From Akkermansia sp. N21116 (lineage in GTDB: Bacteria > Verrucomicrobiota > Verrucomicrobiia > Verrucomicrobiales > Akkermansiaceae): 64,000 bases of DNA. The DNA is taken from the NCBI RefSeq assembly GCF_029854705.2, contig NZ_CP139035.1, positions 2,170,001 to 2,234,000 on the forward strand, read 5' to 3'. Every line of letters begins with the position of its first letter. Position 1 is the stretch's first letter. Positions 1 through 9,300 of this stretch are shown piece after piece. Under the pieces are notes generated by a model, which saw only the letters and a program-made list of their open reading frames with translations, had not been told where the DNA came from and did not search any database. Both the position numbers and the translations under genes were made by a program.

Positions 1-1
1 C

Positions 2-475
2 GGCGTGTCAATTGAACGTAACCAAGCCCGCGTAACAGTGGCCAATATCCCGGTTCAGAACGGTTATGCCGCCAAAATTCTGTCGGTTTTGGGTGATGCG
101 GAAATCAATTTGGATATGATCGTCTCCAACGTGGCTCATGACGGTTTGGTTCGCCAGTCGTTTACCATGCATATGAACGATCTCGGGCGTGCACAAGCGG
201 CTTTGAAGCCGGTGTTGCCGGAGCTGGGACCCAATGCCAACATAGAAACGGAAGCCGCGCTTGGCAAGATTTCCGTCGTCGGTATCGGGATGCGTTCCCA
301 TACCGGTGTTGCCGCGACGATGTTCCGGGCGTTGGCCGATGCCGACATTAAGGTCGGTATGATTTCTACATCGGAAATTAAAATTACCGTCACTGTGGAT
401 GAATCCGATTTGGACCGTGCCGCGCAGGTTGTTCACCAGGCATTTCATCTTGATGAAATCAACCGTTTGGCCTGA
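2..475 (+). CDS. lysC: Aspartate kinase, C-terminal part (5' end outside window)
   Basis: This is the regulatory C-terminal end of aspartokinase, which phosphorylates aspartate at the entry of the lysine/threonine/methionine pathway. The reading frame is open from the first bases, so the apparent GTG start at 5 is internal and the catalytic domain lies upstream. The visible 157 residues form two ACT domains. The first has a VLGDAEINLDMIVSN segment and the second a VVGIGMRSHTGVAATMF segment followed by GMISTSEIKI, the usual effector-binding layout of LysC-type enzymes. A strong hairpin follows the stop. Family assignment is secure. Which amino acid gives feedback cannot be read from this fragment. 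Confidence 0.93.
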   Translation, partial: GVSIERNQARVTVANIPVQNGYAAKILSVLGDAEINLDMIVSNVAHDGLVRQSFTMHMNDLGRAQAALKPVLPELGPNANIETEAALGKISVVGIGMRSHTGVAATMFRALADADIKVGMISTSEIKITVTVDESDLDRAAQVVHQAFHLDEINRLA

Positions 476-512
476 TTGGTCTGCGAATAATTCAATTTGT
501 TTTTTAGGTAGG

Positions 513-552
513 AGCAGTCCGGTTTGTATGAGCCGGACTGCTTGTGCTTTAT
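513..552 (+). terminator. Rho-independent terminator after lysC
   Basis: A perfect 10-bp stem (513-522 with 533-542) encloses a 10-base loop, 38 bases after the lysC stop. The downstream tract (TTGTGCTTTATG) is only moderately T-rich, so termination may be partial. Confidence 0.55.
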
Positions 553-631
553 GTTCGTTCCATGAAGCTGAAACTTTCGGGAAATAGTAAAAATGTTTAT
601 TGGTGCTTGCTTGAGACACTTATATAGTGTA

Positions 632-1570
632 ATGGCGGTCATGCGCTTGTTTGCCTTATTTGCCTGTTTGACCACGTCCCTGGGATTGATTGGATGTGAG
701 TCCGTTGGTGGGCGGGAACCTGCCGTATCGTATATTCCGACCGCTACAGCTATTCCGGTTGCCGTTCCTGTGCCGGAGATGCCCGTTTCTCGTTCGCTTC
801 CATCCAATTTCCCGTCGCGTCCTCTTGCATTGCCTTCGTCTCCTCCGCGTACACCCCATTGTGCCAGCGCATGCGTGATGGATGCTTTGACCGGGCGGGT
901 TCTATACTCCCACAACGGTTCTCAGAGGCGCCAGGTGGCAAGTACCCAGAAACTGGTGACGGCTCTTGTCGTTCTTGACCACGGGTCTCTCAACAGCAAT
1001 GTCGTAATCGAACCTTCCGATACGCATGCCGACCCGACCAAACTGGGATTAAGAGCCGGTCAAACCTATAACAAAGGAGAACTCCTCCATGCCTTGATGG
1101 TCAGAAGCTACAACGATGTAGCTCTCGCTCTTGCCCGAGATACGGCCGGTTCCGTTCCCCGCTTCGTGAACATGATGAATGCCAAGGCCAGAAGCATGGG
1201 GATGTATAACTCGCGTTTTGCCAATCCGAATGGATTACCCGCCGACCAGTATTCCACGGCGATCGACATGGCTCGTTGTGCCTATTTCGCCTACCGCAAC
1301 CCGTCTCTCCGCAACATGGTCTGTACGCCGACATTTAATTTTTCCCTTTCCAGCGGTCGCAATACACTGCTGCGCAATACGAACAAGTTATTGGAAAAAT
1401 ATCCGTGGGTGACAGGGATGAAGACCGGTTATACAAACGCTGCCGGCCGTTGCCTGGTTTCCTCCGGAGGCGTCAACGGTCGTCATGCCATTGTGGTAGT
1501 TCTGGGGTGTAAACCCAGCCTGATTTGGCAGGAATCCGAGAATTTGCTGAAGTGGGCCTTGCAGATCTGA
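632..1570 (+). CDS. Serine-type D-Ala-D-Ala carboxypeptidase (peptidase S11), lipoprotein
   Basis: A penicillin-binding-protein-type DD-carboxypeptidase that trims peptidoglycan stem peptides in the periplasm. All three active-site motifs are visible: STQK (S-x-x-K, about residues 104-107), SYN within MVRSYNDVAL (S-x-N), and KTG in GMKTGYTNAAG. The N terminus from the ATG at 632 is a lipoprotein signal peptide with lipobox LIGC at residues 19-22, followed by a Pro/Val/Ser-rich linker of about 60 residues before the catalytic domain. An ATG at 593 is in frame but would put extra residues before the signal peptide, so 632 is preferred. At 312 residues it lacks room for the long C-terminal amphipathic anchor of classical DacA, and the lipid anchor may replace it. 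Confidence 0.85.
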   Translation: MAVMRLFALFACLTTSLGLIGCESVGGREPAVSYIPTATAIPVAVPVPEMPVSRSLPSNFPSRPLALPSSPPRTPHCASACVMDALTGRVLYSHNGSQRRQVASTQKLVTALVVLDHGSLNSNVVIEPSDTHADPTKLGLRAGQTYNKGELLHALMVRSYNDVALALARDTAGSVPRFVNMMNAKARSMGMYNSRFANPNGLPADQYSTAIDMARCAYFAYRNPSLRNMVCTPTFNFSLSSGRNTLLRNTNKLLEKYPWVTGMKTGYTNAAGRCLVSSGGVNGRHAIVVVLGCKPSLIWQESENLLKWALQI

Positions 1571-1888
1571 GATATTTGGGGCGTGTTGAGAGAAGTAGAA
1601 ATTTTTTACTTCCTGGATGGTGTTTGGTGCGATGAAGTAGACTCCCGGATTATTAAACGCGTTTTCAGAATTCGTTCCGCAGGGTTCAAAACGATACCGG
1701 GATTGATCATTTTGTTGAGCAGGAGCTTGGCCGCTGTCTGCCCAAGCTTTGTTGAACCGTGGTGAGGGTAATTTCGGAGTTTTCATCCACCAATGGGAAA
1801 ACGGTTCAGACAGTGAAAACCGAAATGTGTGATCCATTTTCATTGTTCCTTTCTACTTCGGAGTTGAAACGATGTCTATGAATCACAC
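1571..1888. other. Intergenic stretch without a recognised gene
   Basis: About 320 bases between the carboxypeptidase and the tandem helix-turn-helix gene. The only ORF (1583-1765, 60 codons) has no recognisable composition or motif. I see no convincing terminator or promoter. It may hold the upstream boundary of the accessory region that follows. Confidence 0.4.
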
Positions 1889-2311
1889 ATGCATTTGAAA
1901 CAAGCATCTCCCATCCCTATATCCCAATACTGCCGCATCGGTCAATCCATGACCAACTCTGGGATTTTTGTTTCGGGGTCATCTCCCTCCCGGGGGGCCG
2001 TCCATGCCTGGGTCGAAGACAAACACCTTCCTGTAAAGCGGATAGAAAAGACGATATTTATAGATATGAAAGCTCTATCCCAGCGTCTGGAAGGGCAAGT
2101 TCGCGTAAATGGGTTCCGATATGTCATGAGGGAAACTCAACTTGTCAAATTATCGCTTTTCGCTAAGGGAACCGACTTGTTTGAGGCTTCATCCTGCCCT
2201 TGCCGCAGAACAGTCTACAACTGGGAAAAAAGAGGCATTCTTTGTATCCTGGGTCTGGGAAGCAGTCGGTTTGTCGACCTCCGGGCGACGAGGGAGCGAT
2301 TACAAGGGTAG
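1889..2311 (+). CDS. Protein with two excisionase/MerR-like helix-turn-helix units
   Basis: A 140-residue protein I do not recognise as a named family. It contains two similar segments of about 36 residues. The first has AVHAWVEDKHLPVKRI then FIDMKALSQRLEG. The second has TVYNWEKRGILCILGL then FVDLRATRERLQG. Both follow the pattern of phage excisionase/MerR-type domains, with an HTH helix, a short wing, a hydrophobic-D turn and a closing helix (xVxxWxxxxxL...FxDxxAxxxRL.G). About 10 of 36 positions are identical between the halves, which suggests internal duplication. It lies 136 bases upstream of an AbiEi/AbiEii pair on the same strand, so it may regulate that locus or derive from a mobile element. 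The start could also be the ATG at 1949. Confidence 0.55.
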   Translation: MHLKQASPIPISQYCRIGQSMTNSGIFVSGSSPSRGAVHAWVEDKHLPVKRIEKTIFIDMKALSQRLEGQVRVNGFRYVMRETQLVKLSLFAKGTDLFEASSCPCRRTVYNWEKRGILCILGLGSSRFVDLRATRERLQG

Positions 2312-2447
2312 CATTTATCCGCTCATTAACCTCGCTACCGTTGAACACACTTGATATTCGTCATCAATTCTAGCGATTTTTGCATCCTTATTTCATTTTA
2401 AATTGATTTTCCCTACAATTCTCGCTAATTTTTCTCTATTCGATCAC

Positions 2448-3092
2448 ATGGCTTCTTTCCTGTCCAAACAGTTCGGGACTGTTCCTGTCAACACACATAC
2501 TCTTAAGTCCGCGCTTAAGGAGTACAAGGCGCCTATGGCCAAAATATCCCTCCTGCAGAGAGAAGGCGTCATTCTCAACCTTCGCCGGGATCTTTACCTG
2601 TGTCTTCCCGAAGATGGGGAAGGCACCTATTCGCGTGAGCTTGTCGCGAATCATCTTCTTCATCCCTCTTATGTTTCCTATGAAACGGTATTATCCCGGG
2701 CAGGAGTGATTCCGGAGCGGGTGACTCTCCTCAAGTCCTCCTGCATGAAGCGAAGCAAGGTGTTTGACAACGGGACAGGCCGCTACGAATACATTCAGGT
2801 GCCTGAGGCTTATTTCCCGATTGGACTGACCCGGCAAAAGACGGAAGAAGGGTATTTCTACCTGACAGCGACTCCCGAAAAAGCCTTGTGCGATCTGATC
2901 GTATCTTCGTCCAATCTCCGCATTCAGTCGATGAAGACCATGCGGTCTTACCTGGAGGAGTATCTGAGAGCTGACTGGGACATGATTTCAGAAATGGATA
3001 TCTCCATTATCCGGGCATGTGCCGAAAAGACGAACAAGAAAAAGAACGAATTGAATTTTCTGGAAAGGACGATTTGCCGTGAACGTGTTTGA
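2448..3092 (+). CDS. AbiEi-type antitoxin (type IV toxin-antitoxin)
   Basis: About 214 residues resembling AbiEi-family antitoxins. The N-terminal part (roughly residues 15-60) looks like a winged-helix DNA-binding domain (LKSALKEYKAPMAKISLLQREGVILNLRRDLYLC). It is followed by the family's core with HPSYVSYETVLSRAGVIPE and, later, TATPEKALCDLI. In known AbiE systems the antitoxin represses its own promoter and counteracts the nucleotidyltransferase toxin without binding it stably. The reading frame opens at a TTG at 2403, but the ATG at 2448 gives the standard N terminus. The 3' end overlaps the toxin gene by 14 bases, typical of translational coupling. Confidence 0.8.
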   Translation: MASFLSKQFGTVPVNTHTLKSALKEYKAPMAKISLLQREGVILNLRRDLYLCLPEDGEGTYSRELVANHLLHPSYVSYETVLSRAGVIPERVTLLKSSCMKRSKVFDNGTGRYEYIQVPEAYFPIGLTRQKTEEGYFYLTATPEKALCDLIVSSSNLRIQSMKTMRSYLEEYLRADWDMISEMDISIIRACAEKTNKKKNELNFLERTICRERV

Positions 3093-3909
3093 TGAAATGC
3101 TGGCTTCCTATGAGACAGGGAACGATAACGACAGGCTGAACGCCGTGCATGAGGTCATGCAGCAAGTAGCTCTCGGAGGCCTTTACAATGGAGGATTCTT
3201 CAACAAGGCCGCTTTTTACGGAGGGACATGCCTGCGTATCTTCCACGGATTGGACCGTTTTTCCGAAGATATGGATTTTTCTCTCCTCGCCCCCGATCCC
3301 GGATTTCGTCTGGATCCCTATTTCGATGCCATTACCGCCGAGTTTGCCGCTTTGGGACAAAGCATCGATATTACGACCAAGGAAAAGACGGCGCAGAGTA
3401 CGATCCAGTCCGCTTTCCTGAAAAGCGATACGGCCCAGTACGACATCCATTTGGGGCGCGACCGAAAAATCAAAATCAAGATTGAAGTAGATACGACGCC
3501 TCCTCTTGGATTCTCCACCGAGCAGAAACTTCTCTTGCAGCCGTTTTCCTTCTATACCAATTGTTTTACGCTGCCAGATCTTTTTGCCGGCAAGATGCAT
3601 GCTCTGATCTATCGTTCATGGAAGAATCGTGTCAAGGGACGCGACTGGTACGATTTCGAATGGTATGTACGCAAAAACGTCGCCATGGACTTCAAGCATT
3701 TTTGTGAGCGAGCCTATCAATTTGGATCAGAAGAACCGGGGAGGCTCACACCGGATCGCTTCCGCGCAATCCTGAAAGACAAAATCAAGGAGACTGACAT
3801 CCGGCAGGTCAAGGATGACGTCATGCCTTTCATCAAAGATCAGAACAAGCTTAATATCTGGTCAACAGAGTACTTCCTGCAATTAGCGGACATGGTGAAG
3901 TTGTCCTAA
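3079..3909 (+). CDS. AbiEii-type nucleotidyltransferase toxin
   Basis: A 276-residue nucleotidyltransferase of the AbiEii/MenT-like family, the toxic half of a type IV toxin-antitoxin or abortive-infection system. The hallmark is the GGT...D-x-D signature: FYGGTCLRIFHGLDRFSEDMDFSL, where GGT and EDMD form the nucleotide- and metal-binding site. Later segments KIKIKIEVDTTPPLG and KMHALIYRSWKNRVKGRDWYDFEWY match the conserved basic/aromatic core. The start is GTG at 3079 inside the antitoxin gene. The system probably limits phage spread by modifying tRNA or another nucleotide substrate, but the target cannot be read from the sequence. Confidence 0.82.
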   Translation: MNVFDEMLASYETGNDNDRLNAVHEVMQQVALGGLYNGGFFNKAAFYGGTCLRIFHGLDRFSEDMDFSLLAPDPGFRLDPYFDAITAEFAALGQSIDITTKEKTAQSTIQSAFLKSDTAQYDIHLGRDRKIKIKIEVDTTPPLGFSTEQKLLLQPFSFYTNCFTLPDLFAGKMHALIYRSWKNRVKGRDWYDFEWYVRKNVAMDFKHFCERAYQFGSEEPGRLTPDRFRAILKDKIKETDIRQVKDDVMPFIKDQNKLNIWSTEYFLQLADMVKLS

Positions 3910-3966
3910 ATACTCGACCTCATTCGACCAGCAAGCCCCTTATTGCATTCGTTTGATTTACTCCAT

Positions 3967-4047
3967 GCTCGGGAATTCACTGATGCAGTAAATTTACGAA
4001 TATGAAGTAAATTATCCGTAGGGGTTCGAGCCACCTCTCGAGTACCA
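3967..4047 (+). other. tRNA-like relic (candidate attachment site)
   Basis: The 3' part (4019-4047) reads like the T-arm and acceptor end of a tRNA: a GGTTCGAG T-loop, then CTCGAGT, a discriminator A and an encoded CCA. It matches the tRNA-Leu of this window at about 22 of 28 positions. A segment 81 bases upstream, GCTCGGG (3967-3973), can pair with CTCGAGT over 7 bp including two G-U pairs. The middle lacks a canonical D-arm, and the best internal stem (AATTTAC/GTAAATT) has a 9-base loop, so I do not call a functional tRNA. Sitting just after the toxin-antitoxin genes, it fits a decayed tRNA or an integration remnant. Confidence 0.35.
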
Positions 4048-4131
4048 ATAATAACCCTCTTTAAGTGAATAACTTGGAGGGGGGCTTGTTGTTGATAGGG
4101 AAATGGTCAATTTCATGAAACGGACACAATC

Positions 4132-4150
4132 TGTGTACAAAATGTGTACA
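4132..4150. repeat. Two TGTGTACA repeats one helical turn apart
   Basis: The 8-mer TGTGTACA, containing the palindrome TGTACA, occurs at 4132-4139 and 4143-4150, an 11-base period that puts both copies on the same face of the helix. They lie about 270 bases upstream of the AraC-type regulator gene, in a stretch otherwise free of genes. They could be operator half-sites. No known regulator is assigned. Confidence 0.35.
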
Positions 4151-4414
4151 CTTTGAGAGTGTTTTTAGTCTTATTTGACAAGGTATTTCTGTCATAAAGA
4201 TCACACAAGACAATATGTTCGGGAATCCGTGTTTGATTTACCGCTCTGTACCTTGTTTGGGAGATACGGTTTCACAGAAACAGGAATCGGGAACATGAAA
4301 TTGTGCCAATTTGAGTTAATTGGACGTTAATGCCAGATGCCTTGTCATATCTTATTGATTCATTTCTTTCCGTCGCCCTATTCTGAATCTGCTTTCCTGC
4401 AATAATCGTCTATT

Positions 4415-5365
4415 ATGAGTAATTCTCCTTATTTTATTCATTGGTCCGGTTCTCCGGATATAGCTCCATTTTTGAATTATTTTATAGAATTGGGACTGCT
4501 CAAGTTTTCGGGGATCCATGAACATTCTCTGGATATGCATTGCAATGACGGGATTAAAATCTGTTATATTCTCAAAGGAACGCATACGTGGCAAGTCGAT
4601 GATAAATGCTACCAGTTGTATCCGGGAGACGGCTTTATTACATGTCCCTGGCAACGTCACGGCAATCCCTTGGGCAGGCATGAACGAGGCGTTGTTTCCT
4701 GGATGATTATTCGTCCGGAAATCTTTGAAAGAAGCGGAAAAATGAAATTGGGTGAATGGTCTCGGCTCATGGCGACAACGCAAAACCATATCGGCCGTCT
4801 TTTTGCCGGTAACAAATCGGCTCTTATTCCCCAGGCTGGTTCTCTGCTTTCGTTCTACAGGAGTCTGAATGATGAACTCGTTTCTCATAAAACGGGATAC
4901 GTGGAACGAATCAATCTTATTCTGGATTCCATGTTGGTGGAAACAGCCCGCCTTCTGGAAAGAACCAGTGTGGATGGGTTACGGCATGATGGCTGGCTGG
5001 AAACTCTGCAGGAAAGAATGAATTACTGGGCTTTCGAACAACGTGTTACGATGGATAAAATGGCGTACTCGTTCAATATGAGCCAATCGACCTTCGAGAA
5101 AAAAGTCAGATTCTTAACGGGCTTTACGCCAAGCGAGTATCTGTCCAAGCTCAGATTGGAAAAAGCCAAAATGCTTCTTGCACAAAATAGGTTGTCGATC
5201 AAGGAAATCGCAAGTCAAAGCGGCTTCTCTTCATCCCAGTATTTTGCCGTATCGTTTGCCAAGTGGCAGGGAATGTCTCCATCCGAATACAGGGAAAACA
5301 TGAGGCGGAAGAAGGCTTCCCTGCATTCCTTGCGACAAATGGTGTATGAAGGGGAGGTTTCATGA
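4415..5365 (+). CDS. AraC-family transcriptional regulator
   Basis: A 316-residue regulator. The N-terminal half looks like a cupin-type sensory domain (CYILKGTHTWQVDDKCY, then a PGDGFITCPWQRHG turn with the His typical of AraC arms). The C-terminal ~95 residues hold two helix-turn-helix motifs: KMAYSFNMSQSTFEKKVRFL and IKEIASQSGFSSSQYFAVSF, followed by the family signature FAKWQGMSPSEYRENM. Such proteins usually sense a sugar or glycan product and activate neighbouring catabolic genes, but no catabolic operon follows here. The stop overlaps the next ATG by 4 bases (ATGA). A gene-free region of about 500 bases lies upstream. Confidence 0.88.
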   Translation: MSNSPYFIHWSGSPDIAPFLNYFIELGLLKFSGIHEHSLDMHCNDGIKICYILKGTHTWQVDDKCYQLYPGDGFITCPWQRHGNPLGRHERGVVSWMIIRPEIFERSGKMKLGEWSRLMATTQNHIGRLFAGNKSALIPQAGSLLSFYRSLNDELVSHKTGYVERINLILDSMLVETARLLERTSVDGLRHDGWLETLQERMNYWAFEQRVTMDKMAYSFNMSQSTFEKKVRFLTGFTPSEYLSKLRLEKAKMLLAQNRLSIKEIASQSGFSSSQYFAVSFAKWQGMSPSEYRENMRRKKASLHSLRQMVYEGEVS

Positions 5366-5571
5366 AATTGAGCCACAAGTCCGACTTTCCCGTGACCTTT
5401 GTTATCGAAGCCAACCCAATCGGCCATGGCCCGTGGATGATCTACAAGACGGTGACCGTCAAGCCCGGAGAAGTTTGGGAACATGAGTTTCCGTCGGATT
5501 TTGATGCTCGCTGGATTCGTCTTTCGGGGGACAAGGATACGACTGCCACTGCGTGGCTGATTTATGAATGA
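5362..5571 (+). CDS. Small beta-rich protein coupled to the AraC regulator
   Basis: A 69-residue protein whose ATG overlaps the regulator stop (ATGA), so the two are almost certainly co-translated. It has no signal peptide, and its composition suggests a small beta-sandwich (VTFVIEANPIGHGPWMIYKT, PGEVWEHEFPSDFDARWIRL, TTATAWLIYE). From memory, similar strings end some long uncharacterised glycan-active or BNR-repeat proteins of Planctomycetes and Verrucomicrobia, so this may be the detached tail of such an enzyme. That link is inference. No function is assigned. Confidence 0.6.
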   Translation: MKLSHKSDFPVTFVIEANPIGHGPWMIYKTVTVKPGEVWEHEFPSDFDARWIRLSGDKDTTATAWLIYE

Positions 5572-6346
5572 AGTCTGACTCTGCTCATTTTAAGGGAATG
5601 GTTCGTGTTAGTTGGGCAGGACTGTTCGTTCGTTCCTCCCTGCGTCCTCATATTTTGAGGTAACCGGCAGCTTTTTCTTTTCTTCGCTTTTTCCCGGAGT
5701 TCTGAATCATGAGACAATACGATATCTAAAATGCAGATGGTAAATCTATTATAGTAATGTTGAGAGAAGATTCTCAATACTTATCCGCTTGATTTTTTGA
5801 AAGTCTCCAAGAAATTCATTGGAAGAAAAAACAAGATCAATCGGCGCTTTCATGCTTGATTGTATCTCAATCTCTCTTATATGGGATCGATATCCGGATC
5901 AGTTCAAGGAGATACCGTCTGGGGAACATGGAACGGACTTGAACCTCTTTCTCTTCTGGGATCTAATGCATTGCTTATCGAAGATCTGACGGCAGAGGAA
6001 CTCACCATCGGATTTGCCGCCGGAAGCCTGGGCATACATTCGGTGGCTGGATTCCAGATCGTCAAATCTGTCGCTGCAATCAACTTGGAGGCCAAGACTA
6101 CAGCCAACTGGTCGGACTCTATCTGGATGCTGAAGATGATTGCCTTGTCAATCGAAGCCAGAATGGCGGATTCCAATTCCGCTTATTATCAATGTAATTT
6201 ACTTATTATCAGGTAATAATAATATTATTTTTCTTTGCTGCTTTTATGGGAAATGGTTGAGTAAGGTTCGGACAATTAATGTGTTTTTTTGCTTGATAGC
6301 GGAATTGGAATTCGATAGAAAAAAGACAATTCTATTTCTTTTTTCT
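5572..6346. other. Long gene-free region upstream of the autotransporter
   Basis: About 775 bases. The largest ORFs (5860-6216 plus, 5904-6176 minus) start poorly and have no recognisable motif, so I do not call genes. Near the end an AT-rich segment has a 6-bp inverted repeat TTATTA/TAATAA with a 5-base spacer, about 130 bases before the autotransporter start. The region probably holds the autotransporter promoter and leader. A decayed coding segment around 5880-6180 is possible but unproven. Confidence 0.35.
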
Positions 6347-9300
6347 ATGAAACTTCGACTTCCTCTTTCTCTGCTTGCTGCCGTTTTGGGATGTTTTTCC
6401 TCGTTTATACCACAGGAATCCTCAGCAATGGATTATTCCTATTCCGAGGGTTCAGTGACTGATTACACGGAAAATTGGACGCTAGGGAATGATACTCTGA
6501 CATTGTCTGGTACAGCCTCTCTGACTTTATCTGGTGGATTCAAAACAAACGGAGGAAACAACAAAACGGTTGTATTAGTGAAAGAATCCGCATCGCTGAC
6601 TGCGGCAACGATGCAGTTGGGTGACAACCGTGCCTGGTTCACGTTTGAAATGACAGGGAATAGTACCGTTTCCATAACTTCGAGATTGGATATGTTTATG
6701 GCAATCCCCGACAATAACTATGCAGGGGAAAATAGTACTTTTACGATTGGTGGCGGTACTTTGAATGTTCAGCAGCTTAATATCGGTCGGGATAATAACT
6801 GGGGTAGCAATGGTGCTTTACCAGCTCCGGGGAATGAGCCAGTCGGCATGGATTATTTTTATATGACGGGAGGGAGGATGAATGTTGGTTCGGGGGGAGT
6901 TGATGCCAATATTCAAACGACAACGATATTTTCGGGGGGAACGCTTGGCGTTCTTGATTCTGACTGGAAGTGGAATGAAATACGGAAGTACAATCCTGAT
7001 GGTGTGGTAAATGAAATCATGCTTGAAGGGAATACATTCACAATCAATACAGAAGCAACAAGAGATGGGACGGGAGACAATACGACCAAAATAGGAGATG
7101 GAAAAAAGATCATCCTTGGAGCTACGCTACGGGACAATGTTGTTATAACAGAAGATAGACAAGAGATTGTACGTACGGGCGGTTTGATTAAGGAAGGGGC
7201 TGGAACTCTGGTATTGACAGCTGCCAATACCTACTCCGGCGGGACAACCCTCAATGCCGGAGGTATCGAAATTGCCAAGGAATCCGCACTGGGCCAGGGC
7301 AACCTGACCATCAATGCATCGACGTTCCTCCTGCTTTCATCGAATGCCACTGTGGGTGGCAATTTGGTGTTGAATGGGAAGAGCACGATCACCATGCCCT
7401 CCGGCAATTTGCTGAAAGTCACCGGCAATGTTACGTATGGAACGGATGCCGTAACGACTTTGAAACTGACCGGGGATTTTACGACAGGCTCGTCCACTCC
7501 TACGATCCTCGTCCAGGCGGACAGTTATAATTTTTCAGATGATTCCTCCCATTGGAACATCCGGTTTACAAAGCGTTCCTCCGCCGATATCGTCTTCGGT
7601 AACGGGTCTATTTCCTTCACGGATCTTCAATATACGGCCGGGGAAAATATCACTTGGAACGGAGGTAATTCCGGAATGTGGGAATCCATCGGAAGTGGAT
7701 GGTTCAAAACGGGAACGTCGCAGGATGATGTCTATTACGATGCCGATAACGTTACGTTCTCTCCCGATCATGCGGGAACGGTAACCCTTCAGGAACAACT
7801 GGCTCCGGGAAAAATGACGGTCAACGGCGATTACACGTTTTCCGGAATCGGCTCGTTAAACGGTTCCTTCGACTTGGAAGTCCAGGGGGGGAATGTGATC
7901 ATGCAAGTACCGGTTAACCGTACGGGGGGCAATACGACTGTTTCCGCCGGATCCCTGTGGGTATCCAACGCTGACGCGGCAATAGGACAAATCACACTGG
8001 GAGCAGAAGGAACCTTGCAGCTCGGTAGTTCTTCTTCCATTTTGACGGATTTCGATCATCAGGAACTGAAAGAGGGTGGCAACTTGCAGATATGGGGTAG
8101 AGGGAACCTGAGCGCGTCGGGGGGGAACGATGGAAATAACACGACGTTCAAGGTAGGGGAAGGATTCCACGGAACAATCGAAATGAAGTCGGGATTGATC
8201 AATTGGGAAACTTCAGAGAATGTCCTCATGGGTAATGCAGAAGCCAACGGACCGACTCTTATCTTGAACGGAGGCGGTGTTGTTACGACGGGTACTCCGG
8301 AAACACAAGTTTATAATCCAATTACCATTGGTGAAAATGGAGCGGTTATCCGATCCTACGGAGCGAAATATGCCACCTACTACGGCCCCATTACGGGCTC
8401 CGGCAAAATATCCCATACGGACGGAGGATATGTAACATTCAAGGACATGACCGGTTTCTCAGGAGAATTTGTCAATGAGCGCGGTTCCGTCACTTTTGAC
8501 TCTGCCATCCATTTTTCCAATCTGACTTCCAATTCCAGTAACGACAAATCCCTGATTACTTTGACGGGAAAAGCCGGTAGTTCCGTAACAGGAACCATCA
8601 AACTGGCTGCCAATTCATCCCTGACGATGGATATTGGCAAGGAAAATACGCTGGAAACCACTAATTTCCTCGTTTCCGGTACCGCCGCCCAAACGATTAC
8701 GCTGACATCCGGCACCCTGAAGGTAACGGGCACCAACAATGCCCGCAAACAATCGGATCTTTCTTTCTCGCTCAATACAGCCGGTACGGGCAGCAACACG
8801 ACAACTCTCCATATTGCGACCAATGCCGCCATTGATGCGGCCGACACGGTCCTTGCCACCGGATGGGAAGGCAACTCGACAATTAATCTTGAAGGAGGCA
8901 CGATCAATGTCAAAGGGCTGTGCAGCAGCAATCCGACCAATGCCGTGGCCATCAACCTTAAAAGCGGTACCGTCAAACTGGGGGACTACGGTATCACGGA
9001 CTACCAGTGGAGTGTCACCGGAAACCAAACCGACGCAAAGGTTTCCCTTACGTTGGGTACTGTCGAAATCATTGCTCAAGCCGATTTGAGTATTGATCCC
9101 CATCGTCTGGATGACAATGCCACGGATATCGTGACTTTGACGGATGCGGTTACCGGAACAACCTTTAACACCAACAACCATACGATAACGGTCAATGACT
9201 GCCTTGTAGGCGACGGCAAAGTCGTCAAAACGGGAGCCGGTACTCTCATCCTCCAAAAAGCAGGCACCTATGCCGGAGGTACCGTGATTAACGCCGGGAC

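Noticed and set aside
1583-1765. 60-codon ORF after the carboxypeptidase
   Set aside because: Short, with no motif and biased only by chance.
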